A stretch of 38,287 nt of DNA from Pseudomonadota bacterium (GTDB lineage: Bacteria > Pseudomonadota > Gammaproteobacteria > Xanthomonadales > Rhodanobacteraceae): positions 1 to 38,287 of the forward strand of contig JAKAZT010000006.1 of assembly GCA_021815695.1 (NCBI GenBank). The letters run 5' to 3'. Shown piece by piece: positions 24,771 to 33,076 of this stretch. The position numbers and the translations under genes are program-made. The notes beneath the pieces are model-generated. The model did not search any database. It worked only from the letters and a program-made list of their open reading frames with translations, and was not told the origin of the DNA. Each line of letters starts with the position of its first letter. The stretch's first letter is position 1.

Positions 24771-25331
24771 ATGGGCAACCGTCTCTCGAAGATCTACACC
24801 CGCACCGGCGACGACGGCAGCACCGGGCTGGGCGACGGCACCCGGGTACCCAAGGACGCCGCCCGCGTCGCCGCCTACGGCACCCTCGACGAACTCAACA
24901 GCGTGCTCGGCATGGTGCTCGCCTGCGCCGACGTGCCGGCGCCGCTGCGCGCCGAGTTCACGCGCATCCAGCACACGCTGTTCGATCTCGGCGGCGAGCT
25001 GTGCATCCCCGGCACGGCGTTGGTGGACGACGCCGACGTGACGTGGCTGGAGCAGACGCTGGACCGCCACAACGAGGATCTGCCGGCGCTGAAGGACTTC
25101 ATCCTCCCCGGCGGCAACATGGCGGCGGCGACCTGTCATCTGGCGCGCACGGTGTGCCGCCGCGCCGAGCGCGACGCGGTGGCTCTGGCACGCATCGAGC
25201 CGGTGCGCCCCGAGGCGCTGCGCTATCTCAACCGCCTTTCCGACCTGCTGTTCGTGTACGCCCGCGTGCTGGCACGCGTCGGCGGCCACGGCGAGGTGCT
25301 GTGGCAGCACGCGCGCCGTCGGGGCGGCTGA
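24771..25331 (+). CDS. Cob(I)alamin adenosyltransferase, PduO type
   Basis: 186 residues; transfers adenosyl from ATP to cob(I)alamin to make coenzyme B12. The PduO/MMAB signatures are present: KIYTRTGDDGSTGLGDGTRV at the N-terminus, AYGTLDELNSVLG, FILPGGNMAAATCHLARTVC, and the ATP-contacting RRAERDAV followed by YLNRLSDLLFVYARVL. This type is unrelated in fold to CobA/BtuR. It starts 16 bases after the membrane protein gene and its stop overlaps the next ATG by one base. No corrin-ring synthesis genes are in the window, so it more likely serves salvage of imported corrinoid. Confidence 0.93.
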   Translation: MGNRLSKIYTRTGDDGSTGLGDGTRVPKDAARVAAYGTLDELNSVLGMVLACADVPAPLRAEFTRIQHTLFDLGGELCIPGTALVDDADVTWLEQTLDRHNEDLPALKDFILPGGNMAAATCHLARTVCRRAERDAVALARIEPVRPEALRYLNRLSDLLFVYARVLARVGGHGEVLWQHARRRGG

Positions 25332-26251
25332 TGCTGCGGCTGTATACGCACGCCGCCTGTCTGGAGCACCAGCCGGGCCCGGGCCATCCCGAATCGCCGT
25401 CGCGCCTGCAGGCGGTGCTGCAGGCGCTGGATCAGGACCGCTTTGCCGCGCTCGACCGCGTCGAAGCACCGCGGGCGACGCTGGAGCAGCTGTCGCGCGT
25501 GCACGCCGGCGCGCAGATCGAGCGCGTTTTCGCCGCTGCGCCGCAGGACGGGCTGACGCGCCTGGACGCCGACACCGCGATGTCGCCGGGTTCGCTGGAA
25601 GCGGCGCTGCGCGCCGCCGGAGCGGTCTGCGCCGCGGTTGACGCGGCACTCGGCGGCGCCGCTGCGCGTGCATTCTGCGCGGTGCGCCCGCCCGGTCATC
25701 ACGCGACCCGCGACGCGGCGATGGGCTTCTGCCTGTTCAACAACGTCGCCGCCGGCGCCGCGCAGGCGCTGGCCGTGCACGGGCTGAAGCGCGTCGCGGT
25801 GGTCGATTTCGACGTGCACCACGGCAACGGCACCCAGGACATCTTCGCGCGCGAGCCGCGCGTGCTGTACGTGTCATCGCACCAGATGCCGCTGTATCCG
25901 GGCAGCGGCGAGCGCAGCGAATGCGGCGTCGGCAACATCGTCAACGCGCCGCTGGCGCCGGGCACCGGCTCCGGTGAATTCCGCGCGCAATGGCACGAGG
26001 CGCTGCTGCCGCGCATCGCCGCCTTTCGCCCGCAACTGATCCTGGTGTCGGCGGGCTTCGACGCCCACCGGCTCGATCCGCTGGCCAATCTCGACCTGGA
26101 CGCCGAGGACTACGCCTGGCTGACCCGGCGCCTCGCCGAACTCGCCGACGCGCACGCCGGCGGCCGGCTGGTGTCCAGCCTCGAAGGCGGTTACAGCCTC
26201 ACCGCGCTGCGCGCCAGCACTGCCGCGCATGTCGGCGCGCTGATGGACTGA
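25331..26251 (+). CDS. Histone deacetylase / acetylpolyamine amidohydrolase family protein
   Basis: 306 residues, zinc-dependent deacetylase fold. The class II HDAC-like motifs are intact: the paired histidines in VRPPGHHATRDAAMGFCLFN, the zinc ligands in VDFDVHHGNGTQDIF, then LILVSAGFDAHRLDPL and SSLEGGYS. The start overlaps the adenosyltransferase stop (TGATG), so it is translationally coupled to it; the 416-residue ORF-track version runs through that gene in another frame. Bacterial members deacetylate polyamines or other small amides, or protein lysines. The link to the upstream B12 genes is positional only. Confidence 0.9.
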   Translation: MLRLYTHAACLEHQPGPGHPESPSRLQAVLQALDQDRFAALDRVEAPRATLEQLSRVHAGAQIERVFAAAPQDGLTRLDADTAMSPGSLEAALRAAGAVCAAVDAALGGAAARAFCAVRPPGHHATRDAAMGFCLFNNVAAGAAQALAVHGLKRVAVVDFDVHHGNGTQDIFAREPRVLYVSSHQMPLYPGSGERSECGVGNIVNAPLAPGTGSGEFRAQWHEALLPRIAAFRPQLILVSAGFDAHRLDPLANLDLDAEDYAWLTRRLAELADAHAGGRLVSSLEGGYSLTALRASTAAHVGALMD

Positions 26252-26348
26252 GCGCGACCGCGACAACCGTCGGCCCGCATCCCCTGCACGCATGCCGCAG
26301 GTCGCGGCTTTCTGCTAGTTTTGCTTGCCACATCCGCTGGGGGTTTCG

Positions 26349-28610
26349 GTGCCGCGTCGTCCTGTTTCCCTGCCGCCGCGCCGGCTGCTCGCGCTGGCGG
26401 TCGCGATCGCCGCGACCGCGCCACTGCACGCCGCCGATCTCGCCGCCGGGACCGCCTGCCCGCTGGGCAGCATCCTGTGCGCGAAGCCGGCGATCGACTA
26501 TTCGCAGTGCCCGGTCAACCCGCTGATGGCGGACTATGTGCCGGGCCTCCCCGCCGCCGGCGGCGACCGCGCCGACGCGCCGACCGACATCCGCGCGGCG
26601 CAGTCCGCCAGCAGCAACGGCCGCGAGTACACGCTGACCGGCAACGTCGCCCTGCAGCGGCTGGATCAGCTGCTGCGCGCCGACCGCATCGACTACGACC
26701 GCGACAGCACGGCCTACGCCGCCAGCGGCAACGTGCGCTACCAGGATCATGCGCTGCTGCTGCGCGCCGACAGCATTCAGGGCAGCACCACGCCCGACCG
26801 CGCCACGGCGCGCGACGTGCAATACCTGCTGCTGGCCGCGCACGGCAACGGCAGCGCCCGGACCGCGCAGATCCTCGACCGCGAACGCAGCGCCTACAGC
26901 AACGCCACCTACAGCACCTGCGACCCGCGCCACCGGCTGTGGGAGATGTCCGCGCGGCGCATCGACATCGACAGCGCCACCGGCATCGGCCGTGCCCGCG
27001 ACGTCAGCATGCGCATCAAGGGCGTGCCGTTCTTCTGGTGGCCTTATCTGCGCTTTCCGGCCAACGGCCAGCGCATGAGCGGCCTGCTGGCGCCCAGCTT
27101 CGGCGTCTCGAGCAACTCGGGCTTCTTCCTGCGGCTTCCCTACTATCTCGATCTGGCGCCCAATTACGACGCCACCGTGATCCCGCAGATCTACGGCAAC
27201 CGCGGCGCGATGCTGGGCGGGCAGTTCCGCTATCTCACCGCGTCCAGCCACGGCACCGTCAATGCCGACTACATGCCGCACGACCGTCTGTCCGGCGGCC
27301 GGCGCTGGTCGCTGCAGGCACAAGACAGCACCACGCTCGGCAACGGCTGGTCGTTCAACGCCAACATCAACCGCGTCAGCGACAGCCGCTACTTCGAGGA
27401 CTTCGGCAACAGCCTGACCCTGGCCGCGACCAGCCTGCTGGGTTCCAGTGCCTACCTCTACGGCAGCGGCAGCTGGTGGAACGCGTCGCTGGGCATCGAC
27501 ACCTTCCAGTTGACCGACCCCACCCTGCCCTACACCTCGCTGCCCTATGCGCGGTTGCCGCGCGCCACCTTCAACGCCGACCTGCCGCTGGCCGGCGCTC
27601 TCGAGTTCGGCCTGCGCAGCGAGGCGGTGGCGTTCCGCAAGCGCAACGCGCTCGAGGGCGACCGCCTCGACCTGTATCCCTATCTGGCACTGCCGCTGCA
27701 GGGCGCGGCGTGGTTCGTGCGGCCGGAGCTGGGCTACCGCTACACCACCTATCAATTGCAGCAGTCCGCCAACAGCAGCCCCGATCGCGGCCTGCCCATC
27801 GGCAGCGTGAATGCGGGTCTGGTGTTCGATCGCGATGTGCACCTGTTCGGCAACGATTACACGCAGACCCTGGAACCGCAGGCCTATTACCTCTACGTCC
27901 CCTATCGCAACCAGAACAACCTGCCGGTGTTCGACACCCAGCCGCTGACCTTCGACTACTGGCAGATGTTCAGCAGCAACACCTATTCCGGCGCCGACCG
28001 CCAGATCAACGCCAACAACCTGACCCTGGCACTGACCTCGCGCCTGCTCGATGCGGGCGGTGTCGAACGGCTGTCGGCCAGCCTCGGCGAGATCCTCTAT
28101 TTCACCCCGCAGCAGGTCACCCTGCCGGGCATGCCGCCCACGAACTACAGCCGCTCCAGCTATGTCGGCACGCTGAGCGTGGCGCTGTCGCCGGACTGGC
28201 GCCTCGACGTCGCCCAGCAGTACGACCCCAACGCGCAACGCATGACCGTCTCCACCATCGGCGTGCAGCGCCGCATCGGCACTGACGGCGTGTTCAACTT
28301 CGCCTACCGCTACCGCCAGGGCCTGCTCGACCAGTACGACGTGTCCGCGCTGTGGCCGCTGAATGCCAGCTGGAGTCTGGTCGGGCGCTGGAACTACTCG
28401 CTGCGCGACCACAGCACGCTGGAAGCACTCGGCGGCGTGGAATGGGACAGCTGCTGCATGGCGGTGCGCGTGGTGGCGCGGCACTACGTGCGCGACTTCG
28501 CCGGCGACACCAGCAACGCGATCATGTTCGAGGTCGAGTTCAAGGGCCTCGGCGACGTCGGCCAGAAGACCGGCGATTTCCTGCGCCGTGCTATCCTCGG
28601 TTATCAATGA
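26349..28610 (+). CDS. lptD: LPS-assembly protein LptD
   Basis: 753 residues from a GTG at 26349 with GGGGG 5 bases upstream; the ORF-track start is a TTG at 26325. A signal peptide ends near APLHA. An OstA/LptA-like jelly-roll domain (about 90-200: YTLTGNVALQRLDQLLRADR; YAASGNVRYQDHALLLRADS) precedes the C-terminal 26-stranded barrel domain (VPFFWWPYLRFPANGQRMSG). The C-terminal adjacent cysteines (Cys702-Cys703 in DSCCMAVRV) and Cys191 (STCDPRH) correspond to the disulfide-forming cysteines of E. coli LptD. There are three N-terminal cysteines (37, 44, 54) where E. coli has one. It inserts LPS into the outer leaflet with LptE and heads the surA-pdxA-rsmA-apaGH operon. Confidence 0.95.
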   Translation: MPRRPVSLPPRRLLALAVAIAATAPLHAADLAAGTACPLGSILCAKPAIDYSQCPVNPLMADYVPGLPAAGGDRADAPTDIRAAQSASSNGREYTLTGNVALQRLDQLLRADRIDYDRDSTAYAASGNVRYQDHALLLRADSIQGSTTPDRATARDVQYLLLAAHGNGSARTAQILDRERSAYSNATYSTCDPRHRLWEMSARRIDIDSATGIGRARDVSMRIKGVPFFWWPYLRFPANGQRMSGLLAPSFGVSSNSGFFLRLPYYLDLAPNYDATVIPQIYGNRGAMLGGQFRYLTASSHGTVNADYMPHDRLSGGRRWSLQAQDSTTLGNGWSFNANINRVSDSRYFEDFGNSLTLAATSLLGSSAYLYGSGSWWNASLGIDTFQLTDPTLPYTSLPYARLPRATFNADLPLAGALEFGLRSEAVAFRKRNALEGDRLDLYPYLALPLQGAAWFVRPELGYRYTTYQLQQSANSSPDRGLPIGSVNAGLVFDRDVHLFGNDYTQTLEPQAYYLYVPYRNQNNLPVFDTQPLTFDYWQMFSSNTYSGADRQINANNLTLALTSRLLDAGGVERLSASLGEILYFTPQQVTLPGMPPTNYSRSSYVGTLSVALSPDWRLDVAQQYDPNAQRMTVSTIGVQRRIGTDGVFNFAYRYRQGLLDQYDVSALWPLNASWSLVGRWNYSLRDHSTLEALGGVEWDSCCMAVRVVARHYVRDFAGDTSNAIMFEVEFKGLGDVGQKTGDFLRRAILGYQ

Positions 28611-28641
28611 TTTCCGCGCCTTGCGGCGCCCGGCCTCCCCC

Positions 28642-29964
28642 ATGAAACGACTTCACGCCCTCCTCCTGTCGGCGCTTGCGCTGGTCGCGTGCAACACGGC
28701 GCAGGCCCAGCTGCTGCAGCCCCAGCAGCCCATCGATCGCATCGTTGCGGTGGTCAACGACGGCGTCGTCCTGCAGAGCGAGCTCGACAGCGCCCTGACC
28801 CAGGTCGAGCACCAGTTCGCCGCCAATCCGCAGCAGTTGCCGCCCAAGCCGGTACTCGAGCGGCAGGTGCTCGAGCGCCTGATCCTGATGAAGCTGCAGG
28901 TGCAGCGCGCCGAGGAAAACGGCATCCGGGTCAGCGACAACGAGGTCGATGCCGCGGTCGCCAATATCGCCAAGCAGAACAAGATGACGCCCGATCAGCT
29001 GCAGCAGGCGATCGTGCAGCAGGGCGGTGACTACGCCGCGTTCCGCAAGCAGATCGCCGACCAGATTCTCGTGCAGCGGCTGCGCGACGCGGTGCTGCAG
29101 GGCAGCGTCCAGGTCACCGACGCCGAGGTCAACAACCTGCTCGACAGTCCCGCGTTCAAGGCCGGCGACGTCGAGCTGGCGCAGATCCTGATCGCGGTAC
29201 CCGAGGCCGCGACGCCGGACCAGGTCACCGCGGCGCAAGCCAAGGCCGTCGACGTCGAGAAGGCGCTGGCCGGCGGGCTCGATTTCACCGCCGCAGCCAT
29301 CCGCTATTCGCAGGCGCCGGACGCGCTCGAGGGCGGCAAGCTCGGCTGGCGCCGGGTCGACGAGCTGCCGACCCAGTTCGCCGATCTGATTCTGAAGATG
29401 AAACCCGGCGAGGTCACGCCGCCGCTGCGCAGCCCGGACGGTTTCCACATCATCAAGCTGGTCGCGCAACGCGCGCCGCAAAAGCAGCTGATCACCGAGT
29501 ATCACGCGCGGCAGATCCTGATCAAGACCTCCGAGCTGGTCAGCAGCGAGCAGGCGCAGCAGAAGATCGCCGATATCCGCAAGCAGATCGTCGACGGCAA
29601 GGCCGACTTCTCGGTGCTGGCGAAGATGGACTCCGGCGACGACACCACCGCCAACGCCGGCGGCGACATGGGCTGGTTCCCTGCCGCCCAGTTCGGCACC
29701 GTCGTGGCGCAACTGCTGCCGACACTGAAGGACAACGAGATCTCGCAGCCGTTCCAGTCGCCGCAGGGCTGGCACATCCTGCAGCTGCTGGGCAGCCGCC
29801 AGGTCGATCGCACCGAGGCGATGCAGCGTGAACAGGCGCGCCAGGCGATCGGCAACCGCAAGGCCGAGGCGGCCTACAGCGACTTCCTGCGCGACCTGCG
29901 CGCCCAGGCTTACGTGCGCATCCTGCTGGGCGGCGCCGGCGAGGCCGGCACCGCGGCACCGTGA
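28642..29964 (+). CDS. surA: Periplasmic chaperone / peptidyl-prolyl isomerase SurA
   Basis: 440 residues. The order is N-terminal chaperone domain (IDRIVAVVNDGVVLQSELDS; RQVLERLILMKLQVQRAEEN), a first parvulin domain (VELAQILIAVPEAATPDQVT ... GGKLGWRRVDELPTQFADLI), a second parvulin domain (YHARQILIKTSELVSSEQAQ ... GGDMGWFPAAQFG) and a C-terminal helix. It escorts outer-membrane proteins such as LptD to BamA/BamD. The signal peptide MKRLHALLLSALALVAC is unusual: it contains LVAC, a good lipobox with Cys17, as well as a standard signal-peptidase I site before Gln23 (AQA-Q). The start follows lptD by 31 bases. Confidence 0.95.
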   Translation: MKRLHALLLSALALVACNTAQAQLLQPQQPIDRIVAVVNDGVVLQSELDSALTQVEHQFAANPQQLPPKPVLERQVLERLILMKLQVQRAEENGIRVSDNEVDAAVANIAKQNKMTPDQLQQAIVQQGGDYAAFRKQIADQILVQRLRDAVLQGSVQVTDAEVNNLLDSPAFKAGDVELAQILIAVPEAATPDQVTAAQAKAVDVEKALAGGLDFTAAAIRYSQAPDALEGGKLGWRRVDELPTQFADLILKMKPGEVTPPLRSPDGFHIIKLVAQRAPQKQLITEYHARQILIKTSELVSSEQAQQKIADIRKQIVDGKADFSVLAKMDSGDDTTANAGGDMGWFPAAQFGTVVAQLLPTLKDNEISQPFQSPQGWHILQLLGSRQVDRTEAMQREQARQAIGNRKAEAAYSDFLRDLRAQAYVRILLGGAGEAGTAAP

Positions 29965-30962
29965 CCGCCGGCGCGGCGCTGCCGCGCCTGGCCCTCACCG
30001 CCGGCGAGCCGGCCGGCATCGGCCCCGAGCTGCTGGCGCGGCTGGCGGCGACCGCGCTGCCGGCCGACCTGATCGCGATCGCCGATCCCGGTCTGCTCGA
30101 ACGCGCCGCCGCGAGCTGCGGCATCCGGCTGCACCTCGAAAGCTGCGATGAACGCCCCCGCGCGCTGCGCGCCGCCGGCAGCCTGCGCGTGATCGAAGTG
30201 CCGTTGCGCGTGCCCGAACAACCGGGCACGCCCGATCCGCGCAACGCGTTCCAGGTGCTGGCGACGCTGGCGCAGGCCGCCGACGGCTGCCTGTCGGGAG
30301 CGTTCGACGCCGTGGTCACCGGCCCGGTGCAGAAGTCGGTGATCAACGACGCCGGCGAAGCCTTCAGCGGCCACACCGAGTTCTTCGCACGCCGCGCCGG
30401 CGCCGAGGTGGTGATGCTGCTGGCCAGCGATCGCCTGCGCGTCGCGCTGGCCACCACCCACCTGCCGCTGGCGGCGGTGCCGGCGGCGATCACGCGCGAC
30501 GGCCTCACGCGCACCCTGCGCATCGTGCGCCGCGAGCTGATCGCGAAGTTCGGCATCATGCAACCGCGCATCGCCGTGCTCGGCCTCAACCCGCATGCGG
30601 GAGAAGGCGGTCATCTCGGCCGCGAGGAGATCGAGGTGATCATTCCCGCGCTCGAGGCACTGCGCAGCGAGGGCTTCGCGCTGCTCGGGCCGCTGCCGGC
30701 CGACACCGCCTTCCTGCCCGCGCTGCGCGCGGACTACGACGCGGTGCTGGCGATGTATCACGACCAGGCGTTGCCGGTACTCAAGGCGGAGGCCTTCGAG
30801 CGCGCGGTCAATGTCACCCTCGGCCTGCCCTTCGTGCGTACCTCGGTCGATCACGGCACCGCGCTCGATCGCGCCGGCCGCGGCACTGCCGACGCGCGCA
30901 GCCTGATCGCCGCGGCCGAACTGGCGCTCACGCTCGCCGCGCGCCGGCGCGCCGGCGCATGA
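29961..30962 (+). CDS. pdxA: 4-hydroxythreonine-4-phosphate dehydrogenase
   Basis: 333 residues; NAD-dependent step of pyridoxal 5'-phosphate synthesis by the DXP-dependent route. It starts at a GTG whose bases overlap the surA stop (GTGA). Characteristic segments are LALTAGEPAGIGPELLARL, VTGPVQKSVINDAGEAFSGH followed by TEFFA, VLGLNPHAGEGGHLGREE and AMYHDQALPVLKAEAF, which supply substrate and metal-binding histidines, ending with GLPFVRTSVDHGTALDRAG. It is coupled at both ends by 4-base overlaps, as in the enterobacterial operon. Confidence 0.95.
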   Translation: MTAGAALPRLALTAGEPAGIGPELLARLAATALPADLIAIADPGLLERAAASCGIRLHLESCDERPRALRAAGSLRVIEVPLRVPEQPGTPDPRNAFQVLATLAQAADGCLSGAFDAVVTGPVQKSVINDAGEAFSGHTEFFARRAGAEVVMLLASDRLRVALATTHLPLAAVPAAITRDGLTRTLRIVRRELIAKFGIMQPRIAVLGLNPHAGEGGHLGREEIEVIIPALEALRSEGFALLGPLPADTAFLPALRADYDAVLAMYHDQALPVLKAEAFERAVNVTLGLPFVRTSVDHGTALDRAGRGTADARSLIAAAELALTLAARRRAGA

Positions 30963-31747
30963 GCGGCAGCGCGCCGGCGCGACCGAAGAAGCACTTCGGC
31001 CAGCACTTCCTGCACGAGCGCAACGTGGTCGAGCGCATCGTGCATGCGATCGCGCCGCGGGCAGGCGACACCCTGATCGAGATCGGTCCCGGCGAGGGCG
31101 CGCTGACCCTGCCGCTGCTGGCCGCCGCCGGCCGTCTGACCGCGATCGAGCTGGATGCCGCGCTGATCCCCGCGCTCGAGGCCGCCGCGCGGCCGGTGGG
31201 CCTGCTCGAGGTCATCCGCGCCGACGTGCTCAAGGTCGATCTCGCCGCGCTGGCGGCCGGTCGCCGGCTGCGCATCGCCGGCAATCTGCCGTACTACATC
31301 TCCAGCCCGATCCTGTTTCATTGCCTGGACTACGCCGACACCATCGCCGACATGCACTTCATGCTGCAGCGGGAGGTGGTCGAGCGCATGGCCGCAGCCC
31401 CCGGCAGCAAGATCTACGGCCGGCTCAGCGTGATGCTGCAGTTGGCCTGCACGGTCGAGCCGCTGTTTCGCGTCGCGCCCGGCGCGTTCCGGCCGCCGCC
31501 CAAGGTCGACTCGGCGGTGGTGCGGCTGACACCGAAGCCGCCGGCCGAGCGGCCGCAGGCCGATCCGCTGCGCATCGCGACGATCGTGCGCGCCGCCTTC
31601 GGACAACGGCGCAAGACCCTGGGCAACGCCCTGCGCGGTGTGCTCGACGCCGAGGCCCTGCGTGTCGCCGGCGTCGATCCGCAGGTGCGCGCGGAAACGC
31701 TGGCGCCCGAGGTCTTCGTGCGCCTTGCGCAACTGCCGCAGGCGTGA
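30959..31747 (+). CDS. rsmA: 16S rRNA (adenine(1518)-N6/adenine(1519)-N6)-dimethyltransferase
   Basis: 262 residues (also called KsgA). Methylates two adjacent adenosines near the 3' end of 16S rRNA and acts as a late small-subunit checkpoint. Visible motifs: [22 protein letters not shown] motif [17 protein letters not shown], the acidic ribose ligand in [10 protein letters not shown], the catalytic motif [15 protein letters not shown], and the C-terminal [13 protein letters not shown] and [16 protein letters not shown]. Starts in the ATGA overlap with the pdxA stop. Confidence 0.96.
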   Translation: MSGSAPARPKKHFGQHFLHERNVVERIVHAIAPRAGDTLIEIGPGEGALTLPLLAAAGRLTAIELDAALIPALEAAARPVGLLEVIRADVLKVDLAALAAGRRLRIAGNLPYYISSPILFHCLDYADTIADMHFMLQREVVERMAAAPGSKIYGRLSVMLQLACTVEPLFRVAPGAFRPPPKVDSAVVRLTPKPPAERPQADPLRIATIVRAAFGQRRKTLGNALRGVLDAEALRVAGVDPQVRAETLAPEVFVRLAQLPQA

Positions 31748-31787
31748 CGCGCTTGCTCGCGACGGCGGTGCTGCCCACAATCCCGGC

Positions 31788-32171
31788 ATGAGCATCGACA
31801 TCCCCTACAACATCACCATCGCGGTGCGCACGCGCTATCTCGCCGAGCAGTCGCAACCGGCGCAGCAGCGCTTCGTGTTCAGCTACACCATCACCTTGCG
31901 CAACGCCGGCGCGCTGCCGGCGCGCCTGCTCACCCGCCACTGGATCATCACCGACGCCGACGGCAAGGTCGAGGAAGTGCGCGGCGAGGGCGTGGTCGGC
32001 GAGCAACCCTGGCTGCGGCCCGGCGAAGGCTACGAATACACATCCGGCGCGGTGCTGACGACCAGCGTCGGCACCATGGCCGGCAGCTACCAGATGCTGG
32101 CCGACGACGGCACCCGTTTCGATGCGCCGATTCCGTCATTCGTGCTCTCCGTCCCGCGCACCCTGCACTGA
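31788..32171 (+). CDS. apaG: Co2+/Mg2+ efflux-associated protein ApaG
   Basis: 127 residues, the usual length. A single immunoglobulin-like beta-sandwich (residues about 5-125): [60 protein letters not shown] with the Gly-rich pyrophosphate-like motif region, and [20 protein letters not shown]. ApaG domains are of uncertain biochemical function; mutants in Salmonella are linked to Co2+ resistance and Mg2+ efflux. The ORF track shows it fused to a false 50-residue N-terminus; the ATG at 31788 gives the family N-terminus. The stop overlaps apaH by one base. Confidence 0.94.
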   Translation: MSIDIPYNITIAVRTRYLAEQSQPAQQRFVFSYTITLRNAGALPARLLTRHWIITDADGKVEEVRGEGVVGEQPWLRPGEGYEYTSGAVLTTSVGTMAGSYQMLADDGTRFDAPIPSFVLSVPRTLH

Positions 32172-33022
32172 TGGCCGTCTACGCGATCGGCGACGTCCAG
32201 GGCTGCTATCCCGAGCTGAACCGGCTGCTCGAAGTGCTGCGTTTCGATCCCGCCGGCGACCGGCTGTGGTTCTGCGGCGACCTGGTCAATCGCGGCGGCG
32301 AGTCGCTGCAGGTGCTGCGCCTGGTGCACGGCCTCGGCGAGACCTGCGTGGTCACGCTGGGCAATCACGATCTCAGCCTGCTGGCGGTCGCCGAGCGCGC
32401 CGAGGAGGCGCAGGCGCGCGTCAATCCCGAACTGCGCTCGGTGCTGTTCGCCGAGGACCGCGACACCCTGCTGCCGTGGCTGCGCCGGCGCAAGCTGCTG
32501 CATCACGATGCCGGACTCGGCTTCACCCTGGTGCACGCCGGACTGGCGCCGTCGTGGACGCTGAAGCTGGCCCAGCGCAACGCCGCCGAGATCGAACACG
32601 AGCTGGACGGGCCGCAGCACCGGCGCCTGCTGCAGCACCTGTTCGGCAACAAGCCGGCGGCGTGGCATGCCGGGCTGCGCGGCATCGAGCGCTGGCGCGC
32701 CGGCATCAACGTATTCACCCGCATGCGCTACTGCGACGTGCGCGGCCGGCTGGACTTCGACAGCAAGGGCGCACCCGGCACCCAGCCCGCCGGCATGTAT
32801 CCGTGGTACGAGGTGCCGGGCATGGTGCGCCGCGAGACGCGCGTGATCTGCGGCCATTGGTCGGCGCTGGGTCGCTTCGACGGGCTGGGCGTTTATGCGA
32901 TCGACACCGGCTGCGTGTGGGGCGGGCGACTGACCGCGCTGCGCCTGGACGGCGACGAGCCGCAGTTCATCAGCGTCGCCGCCGAGCCGCAGCGCAAACG
33001 CGCACCCGGACGCGAGGACTGA
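32171..33022 (+). CDS. apaH: Bis(5'-nucleosyl)-tetraphosphatase, symmetrical
   Basis: 283 residues; metallophosphatase that cleaves Ap4A to two ADP, also able to decap NpnN-capped RNA in E. coli. Metal-binding motifs are AIGDVQGCYPELNRLL, WFCGDLVNRG and VVTLGNHDLSLLAV, with later LVHAGLAPSW and YAIDTGCVWGGRLTALRL. The first motif has Gln where E. coli ApaH has His (GDVHGC); from memory GD-x-QGC is also the Pseudomonas form, so I do not treat it as a defect. The start overlaps the apaG stop (TGATG). Last gene of the lptD operon. Confidence 0.95.
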   Translation: MAVYAIGDVQGCYPELNRLLEVLRFDPAGDRLWFCGDLVNRGGESLQVLRLVHGLGETCVVTLGNHDLSLLAVAERAEEAQARVNPELRSVLFAEDRDTLLPWLRRRKLLHHDAGLGFTLVHAGLAPSWTLKLAQRNAAEIEHELDGPQHRRLLQHLFGNKPAAWHAGLRGIERWRAGINVFTRMRYCDVRGRLDFDSKGAPGTQPAGMYPWYEVPGMVRRETRVICGHWSALGRFDGLGVYAIDTGCVWGGRLTALRLDGDEPQFISVAAEPQRKRAPGRED

Positions 33023-33076
33023 GAGCGGGGCGCCTTCGGCAGGCTGCGATCAGCCGGGTCGCGGGCCGCCCCGCTC
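33023..33076. terminator. Large inverted repeat between convergent apaH and the sensor kinase
   Basis: Perfect 10-bp arms GAGCGGGGCG/CGCCCCGCTC enclose 34 bases that hold a second stem GGCT-GCGATC-AGCC. The right arm lies in the last codons of the kinase gene. No T-tract is visible, but its place in a 27-base convergent gap fits a bidirectional terminator. Confidence 0.45.

Noticed and set aside
26199-28643. 814-residue minus-strand ORF opposite lptD
   Set aside because: lptD on the plus strand has full family motifs, so this is a G/C-rich antisense shadow with Arg/Gly/Ala/His-biased sequence and no recognisable domain.
32171-32300. ApaH first motif GDVQGC seen as a lost metal ligand
   Set aside because: From memory Gln at this position also occurs in Pseudomonas ApaH, so it appears to be a normal variant.
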